64,000 nucleotides of DNA, taken from the NCBI RefSeq assembly GCF_900166965.1, contig NZ_FUZI01000004.1:310001-374000 (forward strand), written 5' to 3'. The position numbers and the translations under genes were made by a program. A model generated the notes under the pieces. That model had not been told where the DNA came from, did no database searches, and was given only the letters and a program-made list of their open reading frames with translations. This stretch comes from Photobacterium piscicola. Lineage in GTDB: Bacteria > Pseudomonadota > Gammaproteobacteria > Enterobacterales > Vibrionaceae. Positions 53,375 to 62,272 of the stretch are shown piece after piece (positions within the stretch are counted from its first letter, which is position 1; every line of letters begins with the position of its first letter).

Positions 53375-54472
53375 CTACTCTTCACGCTTTGATTTCCACT
53401 TCTTAATACCATTGCTCTTACCGCCAAAACTTGGCTTAGTATCACGGCTTGGCGCAGAAGTACGTGCTGGACGATCATCATTATTACGGCGAGGGGCATC
53501 AGTACGACCGCCACGGCTTTCATTACGACTATGACGATCTTCGTTGGTGCGGCTGCTACGGTTAGCGCCATCAGGACGACGATTAAACTCACCTGTACCA
53601 CGGTAAGTTTTAAACTGCTTCTCAGCGGCATGTTTTTCATTACGTGCTTCTTGCGCACGGTGATCATACAACTTCGCATCTGTTGCTTTAGCAATCGTAC
53701 GGCCTTCAGCATCGGTTTTTGATGCTTCTTCAGTACCGCTTGATTGTGAAATTAACTGTTGAATTTCAGTAATTTCAGCTTCAGTTAAATAACGCCATTT
53801 ACCGTTTGGTAAGCCATCAATAGTGATGTTCATGATACGTACGCGACGAAGTTTATACACTTCATAACCTAACGCTTCACACATACGACGAATTTGACGG
53901 TTTAAGCCTTGTGTTAAAACGATACGGAATGAGAAATTCGTTTCTTTAGTCACTTTACATGGCAAAGTAACTGTATCTAGAATCTCAACCCCTGATGACA
54001 TTTTTTCAATAAATTCAGGCGTGATCGGTTGGTCAACACGAACAACGTATTCTTTCTCATGCGAGTTACCCGCACGCAGAATTTTATTAACGATATCACC
54101 GTCATTGGTTAAGAAAATAAGACCATCAGACGGCTTATCTAAACGACCAATAGGGAAAATACGCTTACGGTGACCAATAAAGTCAATCACGTTACCTTCA
54201 ATATGGCGCTCGGTAGTACAGGTGATACCTGTTGGCTTATTAAGTGCAATATAGATTGGGCGTTCTTTACTACGTAGTGGTTTATCATCAACCAATACTT
54301 CGTCTTTATCCATTACACGCATACCCATTTCAGGCGCAGTGCCATTGATGGTTACACGTCCCTGATCAATCAGCTTGTCCGCCTCACGGCGTGAGCAATA
54401 GCCAGTATCACTGATAAATTTATTAAGTCGAACCCCTTTCGGGCTCTGTTGGTCAGTAGAATGTTGTGACAT
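53375..54472 (-). CDS. rluF: 23S rRNA pseudouridine synthase RluF
   Basis: Makes pseudouridine in 23S rRNA (position 2604 in E. coli, where it can also act on tRNA-Tyr position 35). The 365-residue protein has an N-terminal S4 RNA-binding domain (GVRLNKFISDTGYCSRREAD), the catalytic aspartate in IGRLDKPSDGLIFLTNDGD near 109 and LTQGLNRQIRRMCEALGYEV near 193. After residue 245 comes a long charged tail rich in Arg, Asn, Ser and Asp, longer than in E. coli. A link to the tRNA-Tyr array 5 kb away is possible but only suggestive. Confidence 0.93.
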   Translation of the reverse strand: MSQHSTDQQSPKGVRLNKFISDTGYCSRREADKLIDQGRVTINGTAPEMGMRVMDKDEVLVDDKPLRSKERPIYIALNKPTGITCTTERHIEGNVIDFIGHRKRIFPIGRLDKPSDGLIFLTNDGDIVNKILRAGNSHEKEYVVRVDQPITPEFIEKMSSGVEILDTVTLPCKVTKETNFSFRIVLTQGLNRQIRRMCEALGYEVYKLRRVRIMNITIDGLPNGKWRYLTEAEITEIQQLISQSSGTEEASKTDAEGRTIAKATDAKLYDHRAQEARNEKHAAEKQFKTYRGTGEFNRRPDGANRSSRTNEDRHSRNESRGGRTDAPRRNNDDRPARTSAPSRDTKPSFGGKSNGIKKWKSKREE

Positions 54473-54702
54473 GTTTTTCTTCTATAAAGGGCTTTAGGTC
54501 GATCAGGGCAATAAACCACTTAATTGTAGTTTACTTGCTCGATAGTTGTTATGAGGAGGAGTTTAACTGATTGTCGATTAAAGAGGTAGTTTTGATGTAA
54601 AGCTCTTAAGTAAAGGACAAAGGGCGTTGATGTTCTGGCACCAAATATAAATATATTCAGCATCCTCGACACTTTGCCCTCGTCCTTCGTCCCTAAATAC
54701 GC

Positions 54703-57700
54703 TTACTTCGGTAAATCACCGTGACTAATACGACCAACATAATCATGCTGCAATTCTTTTTCTAATTGCGCTTCAATATAGCCTGGTGATTTAGTTTTAG
54801 CTGATAACAAACGGTACATCGCTGGAATCACTAATAATGTTACCAAGGTAGCAAATGCCATTCCAAAGAACACTACCGTACCCACAGCAATACGACTCTC
54901 AGCCCCCGCCCCCGTTGATAAAATCAGTGGTAAGGCGCCAAATAAGGTTGTAAACGCGGTCATTAAAATAGGTCGTAAACGACGTACAGACGCATCAACA
55001 ATTGCTTGTTCAAACTCAATGCCTTTGTCACGTAACTGGTTAGCAAATTCAACGATCAAAATACCGTTTTTAGTCACCATACCAATCAACATGATCATCC
55101 CGATTTGACTATAAATATTGAGCCCTTGCCCCATTATCCATAATCCAGCTAGACCACCAAAAATACCCATTGGTACAGTTAACATCACCACCAGCGGGTT
55201 AATAAAGCTTTCAAACTGCGCCGCAAGCACTAAATAAGCAACCAATAACGCTAATCCAAACACCATTGCAATACTGCTTTGGTTATCTCTAAAGTCTTGT
55301 GATTCGCCAGCATAATCAATCGAAATATCTGACGGTAAATTATCAATCGCTTGTTGATCAAGGAAATCAAGCGCTTCACCAAGAGTATAACCATCAGAAA
55401 GACTCGCTTTTAACGTGATCGATTTCTGTTTTTGGTTATGACTTAACTTCTGTGCTGATGCCACTTCATCAATAGACGCAACAGTATCTAAGGTAACGAG
55501 CTTGCCATTTTTTGCGCGTAGGTAAATCTGACTAAGATCGGTCGAGCTATTAAAGCTATTTTCGTCACCGCGAAGATAAACATCATATTCTTCACCACGC
55601 TCAACAAAGGTTGTTTCACTGCGACCGCCAAGCATTACTTCTAATGTTTCTGCGATTTCAGTGACGGGAATGCCTAATTCAGCCGCACGCTCACGATTAA
55701 CATTAACCAATAGCTCAGGTGTTGTTTCTGCATAGTCTAAATCAACCCCTTCCATTAATGGGCTATCTTCAGCAAGATGTTGTAGCTTTGTCGCCCACTT
55801 AAACAGTTCTTGGTAATCAGCGCCACCTAATACAAATTGTACTGGTTCTGATGATCCACCGCCAAAACCTGGCATCATCGGCATCACTCGCACATCAGGA
55901 ATACCTGCCAGCGTTTTACTGATCATACCCAGTGCTTGTTGTGCTCCGACTGAACGATCATTCCAATCTTCTAATTGCATGATCACAAAGCCCGTTTGAT
56001 CCCCCGCGCGCCCACCAAATGCAGGTGATTGAATACTGACAGATTTCAATACTCCTTTACCTAACAATGGCAATAAACGTGCTTCCACTTGATCCATGTT
56101 ACCGATCATACGGTTATAACTGGTACCTTCAGCGCCTTTCACAAACGCAAACAACACTCCGCGATCTTCTTGTGGTGCAAGTTGAGCGGGAATTACCTTC
56201 ATTAATCCGCCACTGGCAGCAATACAACCTAAAACCACTAATGGTGCAACAAACCGTTTTTTCACTGCCACGGTAACAATTCGACGATAACCGTTTTCTA
56301 ATTTATCAAATTGACGATCAATCCACAGGTTGAACCGATTGGGCTTCACATTGACTTGCAATAACTTACTGCACATCACTGGCGTTAACGTTAGTGCAAT
56401 TAATGATGAGAAGATCACTGACATCGCCAGTAATACGGAGAACTCAGTAAATAGTCGCCCAACCATTCCTTCCATAAAAGAAATCGGTAAGAATACCATT
56501 ACTAATACTGCGGTTGTTGCCACCACTGCAAATCCAACTTCTCGAGTGCCTTTATAAGCGGCTAATAAGGGTGATTCTCCGCGTTGTAGATGGTGAAAAA
56601 CGTTTTCCACCACCACAATCGCATCATCAACCACCAATCCAATGGCTAAAATTAACGCCATCAGAGTTAATAAGTTAATTGAAAAACCAAAGAAATAAGC
56701 AGTGATAAAAGCTGAGATTAAAGATACAGGCACCGTAACTGCAGGAATTAATGTTGCCCGAACTTGGCCAATAAAAATATACAGCACCAAAATAACCAGC
56801 GCACCAGTGACTAATAGCGTGCTGTAAACTTCATTAATCGAACGTTCAATGAATACGGTGGCATCATAATCCACTGTCAATGACGCACCTTGCGGTAAAA
56901 ACTGCTGCATCTTAGCAACTTCGGCGCGTACTTCTTTAGCGACATCAAGCGGATTAGCATCAGACATGGTCACAATGCCGAGACTTAAATTAACGGCACC
57001 ATTACTTTTAAAGGTTGAATTTTCATTTTCAGCGCCAATCGTTACCTCTGCCACATCTTTTAAATAAATCGGTGTGCCAGCTTCTGTGGTACGAATAACG
57101 AGATATTTAAAATCATCAACGGTTTGGTAAAGTCGCGCAGTACGCACCGACATTACCGTTTGGTCATTACGTACTTCACCACCGGGTAATTCTACGTTTT
57201 CATCATTTAATGCGTTGACAATATCTTTGGTAGTAACACCGCGTCCTGCCATTAATACCGGTTGTAATTTTACATACATTACCTTGTACAATGCGCCACT
57301 CAGGCTCACTGAACTGACGCCATTTAACAGGCTAAAACGATCTTCTAAAACGCGCTGAGCGTAATCGGTTAATTGAGTACGATCCATTTCAGATGACGAC
57401 AAATTAATATAGATCGCGGGTTCACCCGAACCATTATCTTTTGACACAATCGGATCATTGGCATCATCAGGAAGACGACGTTGCGCGCGAGCAACCGCAT
57501 CTCGAATATCACTGACACCTTCGGTAAGATCCCAGTCCATATTAAATTCAACCGTGATCCGCGACATACCATTACGAGTAACAGAGGTAATATTATCAAT
57601 ACCACTGATCCCTGAGAGCTCATCTTCTATCGGGGTGGTAACTTGGCTTTCCATTACTGTTGCTGATGTGCCGTCATAAGTTGTCATGATGGTCACAACT

Positions 57701-57828
57701 GGACTTTCAACATCTGGCATTTCACGCACAGCCAGTTTAGAGAATGAAACAATACCAAACACACACAACAGCAAACTTAATACAATGGCGACAACTGGTC
57801 GTTTTACTGAAATATCCGATAACCACAT
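54703..57828 (-). CDS. RND-family (HAE1) efflux permease
   Basis: Inner-membrane proton-driven exporter of 1041 residues with the twelve-helix, two-large-loop RND pattern. It opens with VKRPVVAIVLSLLLCVFGIV. The proton-relay aspartates are in AIGLVVDDAIVVVENV near 400 and the lysine partner in MIGMVTKNGILIVEFANQL near 935. FFGMAFATLVTLLVIPAMY closes the last helix. With the adaptor gene immediately upstream (one base overlap, TAATG) it forms a pump that would need a TolC channel encoded elsewhere. Vibrio Vex pumps are similar; the substrate cannot be predicted. The 54473-54702 gap holds only a purine-rich word near 54670. Confidence 0.94.
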   Translation of the reverse strand: MWLSDISVKRPVVAIVLSLLLCVFGIVSFSKLAVREMPDVESPVVTIMTTYDGTSATVMESQVTTPIEDELSGISGIDNITSVTRNGMSRITVEFNMDWDLTEGVSDIRDAVARAQRRLPDDANDPIVSKDNGSGEPAIYINLSSSEMDRTQLTDYAQRVLEDRFSLLNGVSSVSLSGALYKVMYVKLQPVLMAGRGVTTKDIVNALNDENVELPGGEVRNDQTVMSVRTARLYQTVDDFKYLVIRTTEAGTPIYLKDVAEVTIGAENENSTFKSNGAVNLSLGIVTMSDANPLDVAKEVRAEVAKMQQFLPQGASLTVDYDATVFIERSINEVYSTLLVTGALVILVLYIFIGQVRATLIPAVTVPVSLISAFITAYFFGFSINLLTLMALILAIGLVVDDAIVVVENVFHHLQRGESPLLAAYKGTREVGFAVVATTAVLVMVFLPISFMEGMVGRLFTEFSVLLAMSVIFSSLIALTLTPVMCSKLLQVNVKPNRFNLWIDRQFDKLENGYRRIVTVAVKKRFVAPLVVLGCIAASGGLMKVIPAQLAPQEDRGVLFAFVKGAEGTSYNRMIGNMDQVEARLLPLLGKGVLKSVSIQSPAFGGRAGDQTGFVIMQLEDWNDRSVGAQQALGMISKTLAGIPDVRVMPMMPGFGGGSSEPVQFVLGGADYQELFKWATKLQHLAEDSPLMEGVDLDYAETTPELLVNVNRERAAELGIPVTEIAETLEVMLGGRSETTFVERGEEYDVYLRGDENSFNSSTDLSQIYLRAKNGKLVTLDTVASIDEVASAQKLSHNQKQKSITLKASLSDGYTLGEALDFLDQQAIDNLPSDISIDYAGESQDFRDNQSSIAMVFGLALLVAYLVLAAQFESFINPLVVMLTVPMGIFGGLAGLWIMGQGLNIYSQIGMIMLIGMVTKNGILIVEFANQLRDKGIEFEQAIVDASVRRLRPILMTAFTTLFGALPLILSTGAGAESRIAVGTVVFFGMAFATLVTLLVIPAMYRLLSAKTKSPGYIEAQLEKELQHDYVGRISHGDLPK

Positions 57829-58901
57829 TAGCTCGCTACTCCAGTCGTAGGAGTAATGTCTTTAATGGTTATTCCATCACGCATATTCACCAGTCCTTGT
57901 ACAACAATACGTTCGCCTGTTTTTAAGCCTTTTTTAATGACCACATTATTATCAATACGCTCACCTAACTCAACCAAGGTGCGGTGTACTTTTTGTTGTG
58001 AATCAACAAGGTAAACATAACGTTTAGTGCCTGAATATTCTAACGCTTGAACAGGAATAATCGCTTGTTGCTGCGGAATAAAATCAAGCTCTGCCGCAAG
58101 TAGCATTCCAGGTTTTAGCGTGTGATCGCTATTTTCAAATACAACGCGCACTTTAATATTTAAAGAGTCCGCTTGAACACGAGAATCTATGGCTTGAATT
58201 TCTCCCGTAAAGGCACGATCACCCCATGCTTGGCTTTTTGCGGTAACTTTAATTCCGACCTTTAAAAAAGAGATATATTGCTCTGGAACTTCAATATCCA
58301 AACGCATAGAGGAAAGGTCATCAAAATTAAATAATGCACCGCCAGCGGCGACCATGTGGCCAGGGCTAAAATCATATAACCCAACAGTGCCATTGAATGG
58401 GGCACGTATAGCATGATCATTAAGATTAGCTAAAGCGGCTTTTAAACGAGCATTTGCAATACTGGCGCTGGCAGATTGAGCATCGATTTCAGTTTTAGTG
58501 ATAGCACCACGAGATAATAACCGTTGAAATTCAGTTAATTTACGTTTTTCATCATTACGGTATGCCAAGGCTTCATCATAAGCAGCAACGGCTTTATCAT
58601 TATCAAGTTGAATTAATAATTGCCCTTTGGTTACCGTACTATTTACAGGAACCACAATCGTTTTTATTTTAGCCGAGACTTCCGCTGCAACATTAACCGC
58701 ATGTTCAGCCTTTAACTTACCCACTAATGATAGTGATTGAGCAACCGCTAAAGAGTTAACTTCTCCGGTTGTTACCGACACAACACGTGATGATTGCGCC
58801 GACTGAGATTTATCTTGCGCAGCATGTGATGTCCCTTGAAAGTAAAAGTAACTCCCCGATAATGCGGCGGTGACTAATACGGCTACGGCTATCTTTTTCA
58901 T
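57828..58901 (-). CDS. RND efflux periplasmic adaptor (membrane fusion protein)
   Basis: A 357-residue adaptor with one N-terminal hydrophobic segment (IAVAVLVTAALSGSYFYF). The lipoyl halves are around VNVAAEVSAKIKTIVVPVNS near 70 and IRAPFNGTVGLYDFSPGHM near 165, with a short coiled coil between; a beta-barrel part follows (VRVVFENSDHTLKPGMLLAA near 262). There is no lipobox cysteine, so it is anchored by the membrane segment. First gene of the efflux pair. Confidence 0.92.
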   Translation of the reverse strand: MKKIAVAVLVTAALSGSYFYFQGTSHAAQDKSQSAQSSRVVSVTTGEVNSLAVAQSLSLVGKLKAEHAVNVAAEVSAKIKTIVVPVNSTVTKGQLLIQLDNDKAVAAYDEALAYRNDEKRKLTEFQRLLSRGAITKTEIDAQSASASIANARLKAALANLNDHAIRAPFNGTVGLYDFSPGHMVAAGGALFNFDDLSSMRLDIEVPEQYISFLKVGIKVTAKSQAWGDRAFTGEIQAIDSRVQADSLNIKVRVVFENSDHTLKPGMLLAAELDFIPQQQAIIPVQALEYSGTKRYVYLVDSQQKVHRTLVELGERIDNNVVIKKGLKTGERIVVQGLVNMRDGITIKDITPTTGVAS

Positions 58902-59041
58902 TTATTAAAAACCATCATAAAAATCCTAGTCGAATAATATCTGAACTAAAGGTCGAGTAACGTCAAGAAATGTAAAGTTAAGCAAAAATTAGCTTACTGA
59001 TGAAAAATCCAGCAAGCACTCAATGATATTGATAAAAAAGG

Positions 59042-59078
59042 TTTACAGCGCTGAAATGTTTGTTATTATCCGCCCCGC
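59042..59078 (+). promoter_or_regulatory. Sigma-70 promoter of the tRNA-Tyr array
   Basis: TTTACA at 59042-59047 and TATTAT at 59064-59069 are separated by 16 bp. They are followed by the GC-rich discriminator CCGCCCCGC, the feature of stringently controlled stable RNA promoters. The first tRNA starts 15 bp after the -10 box. Confidence 0.8.
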
Positions 59079-59084
59079 ACTTGT

Positions 59085-59169
59085 GGTGGGGTTCCCGAGT
59101 GGCCAAAGGGAGCAGATTGTAAATCTGCCGGCACTGCCTTCGAAGGTTCGAATCCTTCCCCCACCACCA
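59085..59169 (+). tRNA. tRNA-Tyr (GTA), copy 1
   Basis: 85 nt with encoded CCA. Acceptor pair GGTGGGG/CCCCACC, anticodon GTA in CAGATTGTAAATCTG, long variable arm GCCGGCACTGCCTTC and T arm GAAGGTTCGAATCCTTC. This is the G7-C66 variant of the array. Confidence 0.98.
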
Positions 59170-59282
59170 TTAATTTTGAAGAATTGTTTTATAACAGTTT
59201 TTCGATGGTTAAAGTGGCCTTTAATCATCATAGTAACGAATAACTATTGCCACTCACAATAGAGTAGCAAGCAACATCCCGT

Positions 59283-59367
59283 GGTGGGATTCCCGAGTGG
59301 CCAAAGGGAGCAGATTGTAAATCTGCCGGCACTGCCTTCGAAGGTTCGAATCCTTCTCCCACCACCA
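59283..59367 (+). tRNA. tRNA-Tyr (GTA), copy 2
   Basis: 85 nt, same body as copy 1, but acceptor GGTGGGA/TCCCACC: both sides of pair 7-66 have changed from G-C to A-U. Confidence 0.98.
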
Positions 59368-59456
59368 TCATTTTGAAAAGTTGTTGATAATAACTTTTCA
59401 GTTATTGAAGTGGCCTTTAATAACCATAGCTTCAACAAATTATTGTAATACCCCGT

Positions 59457-59541
59457 GGTGGGGTTCCCGAGTGGCCAAAGGGAGCAGATTGTAAATCTGC
59501 CGGCACTGCCTTCGAAGGTTCGAATCCTTCCCCCACCACCA
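59457..59541 (+). tRNA. tRNA-Tyr (GTA), copy 3
   Basis: 85 nt, the GGTGGGG/CCCCACC variant, with encoded CCA and the same anticodon and arms as copy 1. Confidence 0.98.
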
Positions 59542-59616
59542 TCATTTTGAAAGGTTGTTTTATAACAGCACTTCAGTGGTTAAAGTTAAGCTTTAATCAC
59601 CATAGCAACATCCCGT

Positions 59617-59701
59617 GGTGGGATTCCCGAGTGGCCAAAGGGAGCAGATTGTAAATCTGCCGGCACTGCCTTCGAAGGTTCGAATCCTTCTCCCACCACC
59701 A
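59617..59701 (+). tRNA. tRNA-Tyr (GTA), copy 4
   Basis: 85 nt, the GGTGGGA/TCCCACC variant. The spacer after it has the same length, 75 nt, and nearly the same sequence as the spacer before it, showing a recent 160 bp tandem duplication. Confidence 0.98.
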
Positions 59702-59776
59702 TCATTTTGAAAGGTTGTTTTATAACAGCATTTCAGTGGTTAAAGTTGGTCTTTAATCACCATAGCAATACCCCGT

Positions 59777-59861
59777 GGTGGGATTCCCGAGTGGCCAAAG
59801 GGAGCAGATTGTAAATCTGCCGGCACTGCCTTCGAAGGTTCGAATCCTTCTCCCACCACCA
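59777..59861 (+). tRNA. tRNA-Tyr (GTA), copy 5
   Basis: 85 nt, the GGTGGGA/TCCCACC variant. Its 3' spacer of 89 nt differs by one base from the spacer after copy 2. Confidence 0.98.
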
Positions 59862-59950
59862 TCATTTTGAAAAGTTGTTGATAATAACTTTTCGGTTATT
59901 GAAGTGGCCTTTAATAACCATAGCTTCAACAAATTATTGTAATACCCCGT

Positions 59951-60035
59951 GGTGGGGTTCCCGAGTGGCCAAAGGGAGCAGATTGTAAATCTGCCGGCAC
60001 TGCCTTCGAAGGTTCGAATCCTTCCCCCACCACCA
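59951..60035 (+). tRNA. tRNA-Tyr (GTA), copy 6
   Basis: 85 nt, the GGTGGGG/CCCCACC variant, last of the array. An intrinsic terminator begins seven bases after its CCA. Confidence 0.98.
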
Positions 60036-60041
60036 TCATTC

Positions 60042-60068
60042 AGCCAGTTGCTTAGCAGCTGGCTTTTT
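60042..60068 (+). terminator. Intrinsic terminator of the tRNA-Tyr array
   Basis: AGCCAGTTGC pairs with GCAGCTGGCT (one G-U) around TTA and is followed by TTTTT. Confidence 0.92.
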
Positions 60069-60169
60069 CATATCAAAAAAATAACACCATATAAACATCA
60101 ACAAATTAGACTAACTTATTTTATATGTGCAATACTGCATATAGTTATCTGGTTTATATATGGATTGTT

Positions 60170-61810
60170 ATGACAGAAGCTTCTACTTACACCAATATTG
60201 ATTGGGCACAAGTTAAGGTACTGATTATTGATGATCAGCTATCTTCTGCATTACTCATTCAAAATATTCTCCACAGCATCGATCTTACTGCGATTGATAT
60301 TGCAACTAACAGTGTCAATGCGATTCGACTTTGTAAAACCACCGCTTATGATCTAATCCTGCTTGATTTTCATCTTGATCCACAACTCAGTGGTAGTGAA
60401 CTTCTTACCGTAATGAGAAAAAATAACTATATCAGTGCCTATTGCGGCATTATCTTTATCTCAGGCGATCGCACCCCTGAAGTTATCGTGACCTCGATTA
60501 GCCTAGATGCTGATAGTTTTCTCAGTAAACCATTAAATATTGGACAATTAAAACAACGTATCATAACTGTTTATCAAGCATGCTTAATTCGCAAACCAAT
60601 TTATATCGCAATAACAAACAATCAAACATCAACAGCCATATTCTTATGTCGACAGTTATTACAACAGCATGGTCATAATCTTGAAATTGAAATCCTATTG
60701 CTTGATTTATTAATCAGCCAACAAGACTGGTTACCCGCTCAGCAATTATTAAGCCTATTTAGTGAGCGTAGCCAACACCACAAACTGGGATTACTTCAAA
60801 CCCAATTAATGCATAAGCAAGGCGATACCATTGCGGCTATTCAACGGCTACAAACACTGATTAAACAAGTGCCCTTATTTGTCGAAGCCTATGACGAACT
60901 CGCACTGTTATTGCACCAGCAACAACAGCCATGTGAAGCAAAAGCCATTGCCTACCAAGCCCTAATGCTTACGCCAAGTATCAGCCAACGTTCATTAATG
61001 GCTGCTCAATTAGCCGTTTGTACTAATGATCTCTCTTTATTTATTAAAATAGGAAAAACATTCGTTACTCACTTACCTATTATTAATCAAGATTGGATCA
61101 TTTACTTTGCCCAATTTACAGCTTTATTTGAACAACTTCATAGTCAGCAATTATCACCACTGTCGCAACGAAAACTTCTTAAACAATTAAAAAATATCCA
61201 TCGTTTAGCACAGCAACGATTAACCTCAAGCCAAAAAAAACACCTTGCAGCATTTTGTCATATAACCCTGGCAAGATTTGCTGTAACCAATAACCAACCA
61301 TTAAAAGCAAAACGCCGTTTATTGCATGGCCTAAAGATATATTTTGGTCAAATGTCACAGGCACCCGCGGCCATTATGGTTGATGCATTGCCTTTATTGG
61401 TGTATTTCGGAGAGACTCGATTAATTAAAGAAATATATCAAGTATTAATGACGCGTAGTGTATTAGATGAACATAGCCATCATCGTCTTAGCCAACTGCA
61501 ACGTAATAAATTTATTATTGAAAACATTCGCCTGTTAGTTGATCAACTGGCAACCGCAAAAGCGACAATATCACCAGACCCTCAACGCGCTTACCATATC
61601 TATCACACCATTTTGCGTGATTATCCTTATAATACAGAAGCACATTTAGGGCGCATGAATAGCTTACTTGTGCTGCAACAAATACATCATCCAGAAATTG
61701 ATATCAGCTTACAACAAATTAAAAAGATGCCGCTCGCTTCACCATTACAAGAGTGGTTCATTCAATTACAGCAATTGTATATTGATAAACACAGTGTGGT
61801 TTACCCTTAA
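60170..61810 (+). CDS. Response regulator with TPR-like C-terminal region (VieB-like architecture)
   Basis: A 546-residue protein without a DNA-binding or enzyme domain. Residues about 15-135 form a receiver domain: the acidic pair DD21-22 in VLIIDDQ, the phospho-acceptor Asp66 in LILLDFHLD, the serine of FISGD and the lysine of FLSKPLN near 120. The remaining 400 residues are helical repeats of TPR type (QDWLPAQQLLSLFSERSQHH, AYDELALLLHQQQQPCEAKA). The layout is that of V. cholerae VieB. No sensor kinase is next to it. ATG at 60170 is chosen; an in-frame ATG at 60125 is less likely. Convergent overlap of 4 bp with a small gene. Confidence 0.82.
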   Translation: MTEASTYTNIDWAQVKVLIIDDQLSSALLIQNILHSIDLTAIDIATNSVNAIRLCKTTAYDLILLDFHLDPQLSGSELLTVMRKNNYISAYCGIIFISGDRTPEVIVTSISLDADSFLSKPLNIGQLKQRIITVYQACLIRKPIYIAITNNQTSTAIFLCRQLLQQHGHNLEIEILLLDLLISQQDWLPAQQLLSLFSERSQHHKLGLLQTQLMHKQGDTIAAIQRLQTLIKQVPLFVEAYDELALLLHQQQQPCEAKAIAYQALMLTPSISQRSLMAAQLAVCTNDLSLFIKIGKTFVTHLPIINQDWIIYFAQFTALFEQLHSQQLSPLSQRKLLKQLKNIHRLAQQRLTSSQKKHLAAFCHITLARFAVTNNQPLKAKRRLLHGLKIYFGQMSQAPAAIMVDALPLLVYFGETRLIKEIYQVLMTRSVLDEHSHHRLSQLQRNKFIIENIRLLVDQLATAKATISPDPQRAYHIYHTILRDYPYNTEAHLGRMNSLLVLQQIHHPEIDISLQQIKKMPLASPLQEWFIQLQQLYIDKHSVVYP

Positions 61811-61953
61811 CTTTCACCATCACTATTATCACTTGGTGCACCTTGTCTGTATTTATCATTCCGATGTTCTTGATCGCTATTCTCTTGATCCTGACGCTCT
61901 GTTGTTGTCGCTTCAGGTTCCGCACCAAACATACGCTTTATAAAATCGAACAT
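61807..61953 (-). CDS. Small acidic protein of 48 residues, convergent with the response regulator
   Basis: ATG at 61953 with GGAG eight bases upstream opens 48 codons ending TAA at 61807-61809. The peptide starts MFDFIKRMFGAEPEATTTER and is then strongly polar, rich in Asp, Glu, Gln, Asn and Ser (DQENSDQEHRNDKY). The first nine residues form an amphipathic basic-hydrophobic patch, the rest is likely disordered. The stop overlaps the end of the response regulator gene by three bases on the other strand. The ribosome binding site and codon pattern support a real gene. I do not recognise the family. The 61954-62272 region after it holds nothing I can name. Confidence 0.65.
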   Translation of the reverse strand: MFDFIKRMFGAEPEATTTERQDQENSDQEHRNDKYRQGAPSDNSDGES

Positions 61954-62272
61954 ACTCTACTCCATGACTATAGCGTCAAAACAACGCTGGGGTTAATAAA
62001 CAAGTTAGCACAGTCATTACTCGGCATAAGCCCAAACGAATGTGACAACGATAACACCATCTACTTAGTGACATGTCAGCGGATTATTTAAAAACAATAA
62101 CTTGTCATAAATGATATATTTCCTTTTAGCATAGACCCGCATCTTCGTTATACCCAAATAAACTTACACTACAGGTATGATCGCTTCTGATTGAATGGAT
62201 CATATATCGAAGTGATAGTGCAATGTGCTAATATCAGTAACCAATAATCATTCGCAGTTATGGACACTAAAT

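Noticed and set aside
59043-59438. Minus-strand reading frames across the tRNA-Tyr genes that give GGGRIRTFEGSAGRFTICSL
   Set aside because: These are translations of tRNA genes on the wrong strand, a common false annotation.
59949-60173. Plus-strand frame across the last tRNA-Tyr
   Set aside because: Most of it is tRNA and terminator sequence; no ribosome binding site and no protein character.
61843-62091. Plus-strand frame downstream of the response regulator
   Set aside because: It is antisense to the small gene at 61807-61953, which has a much better ribosome binding site and protein composition.
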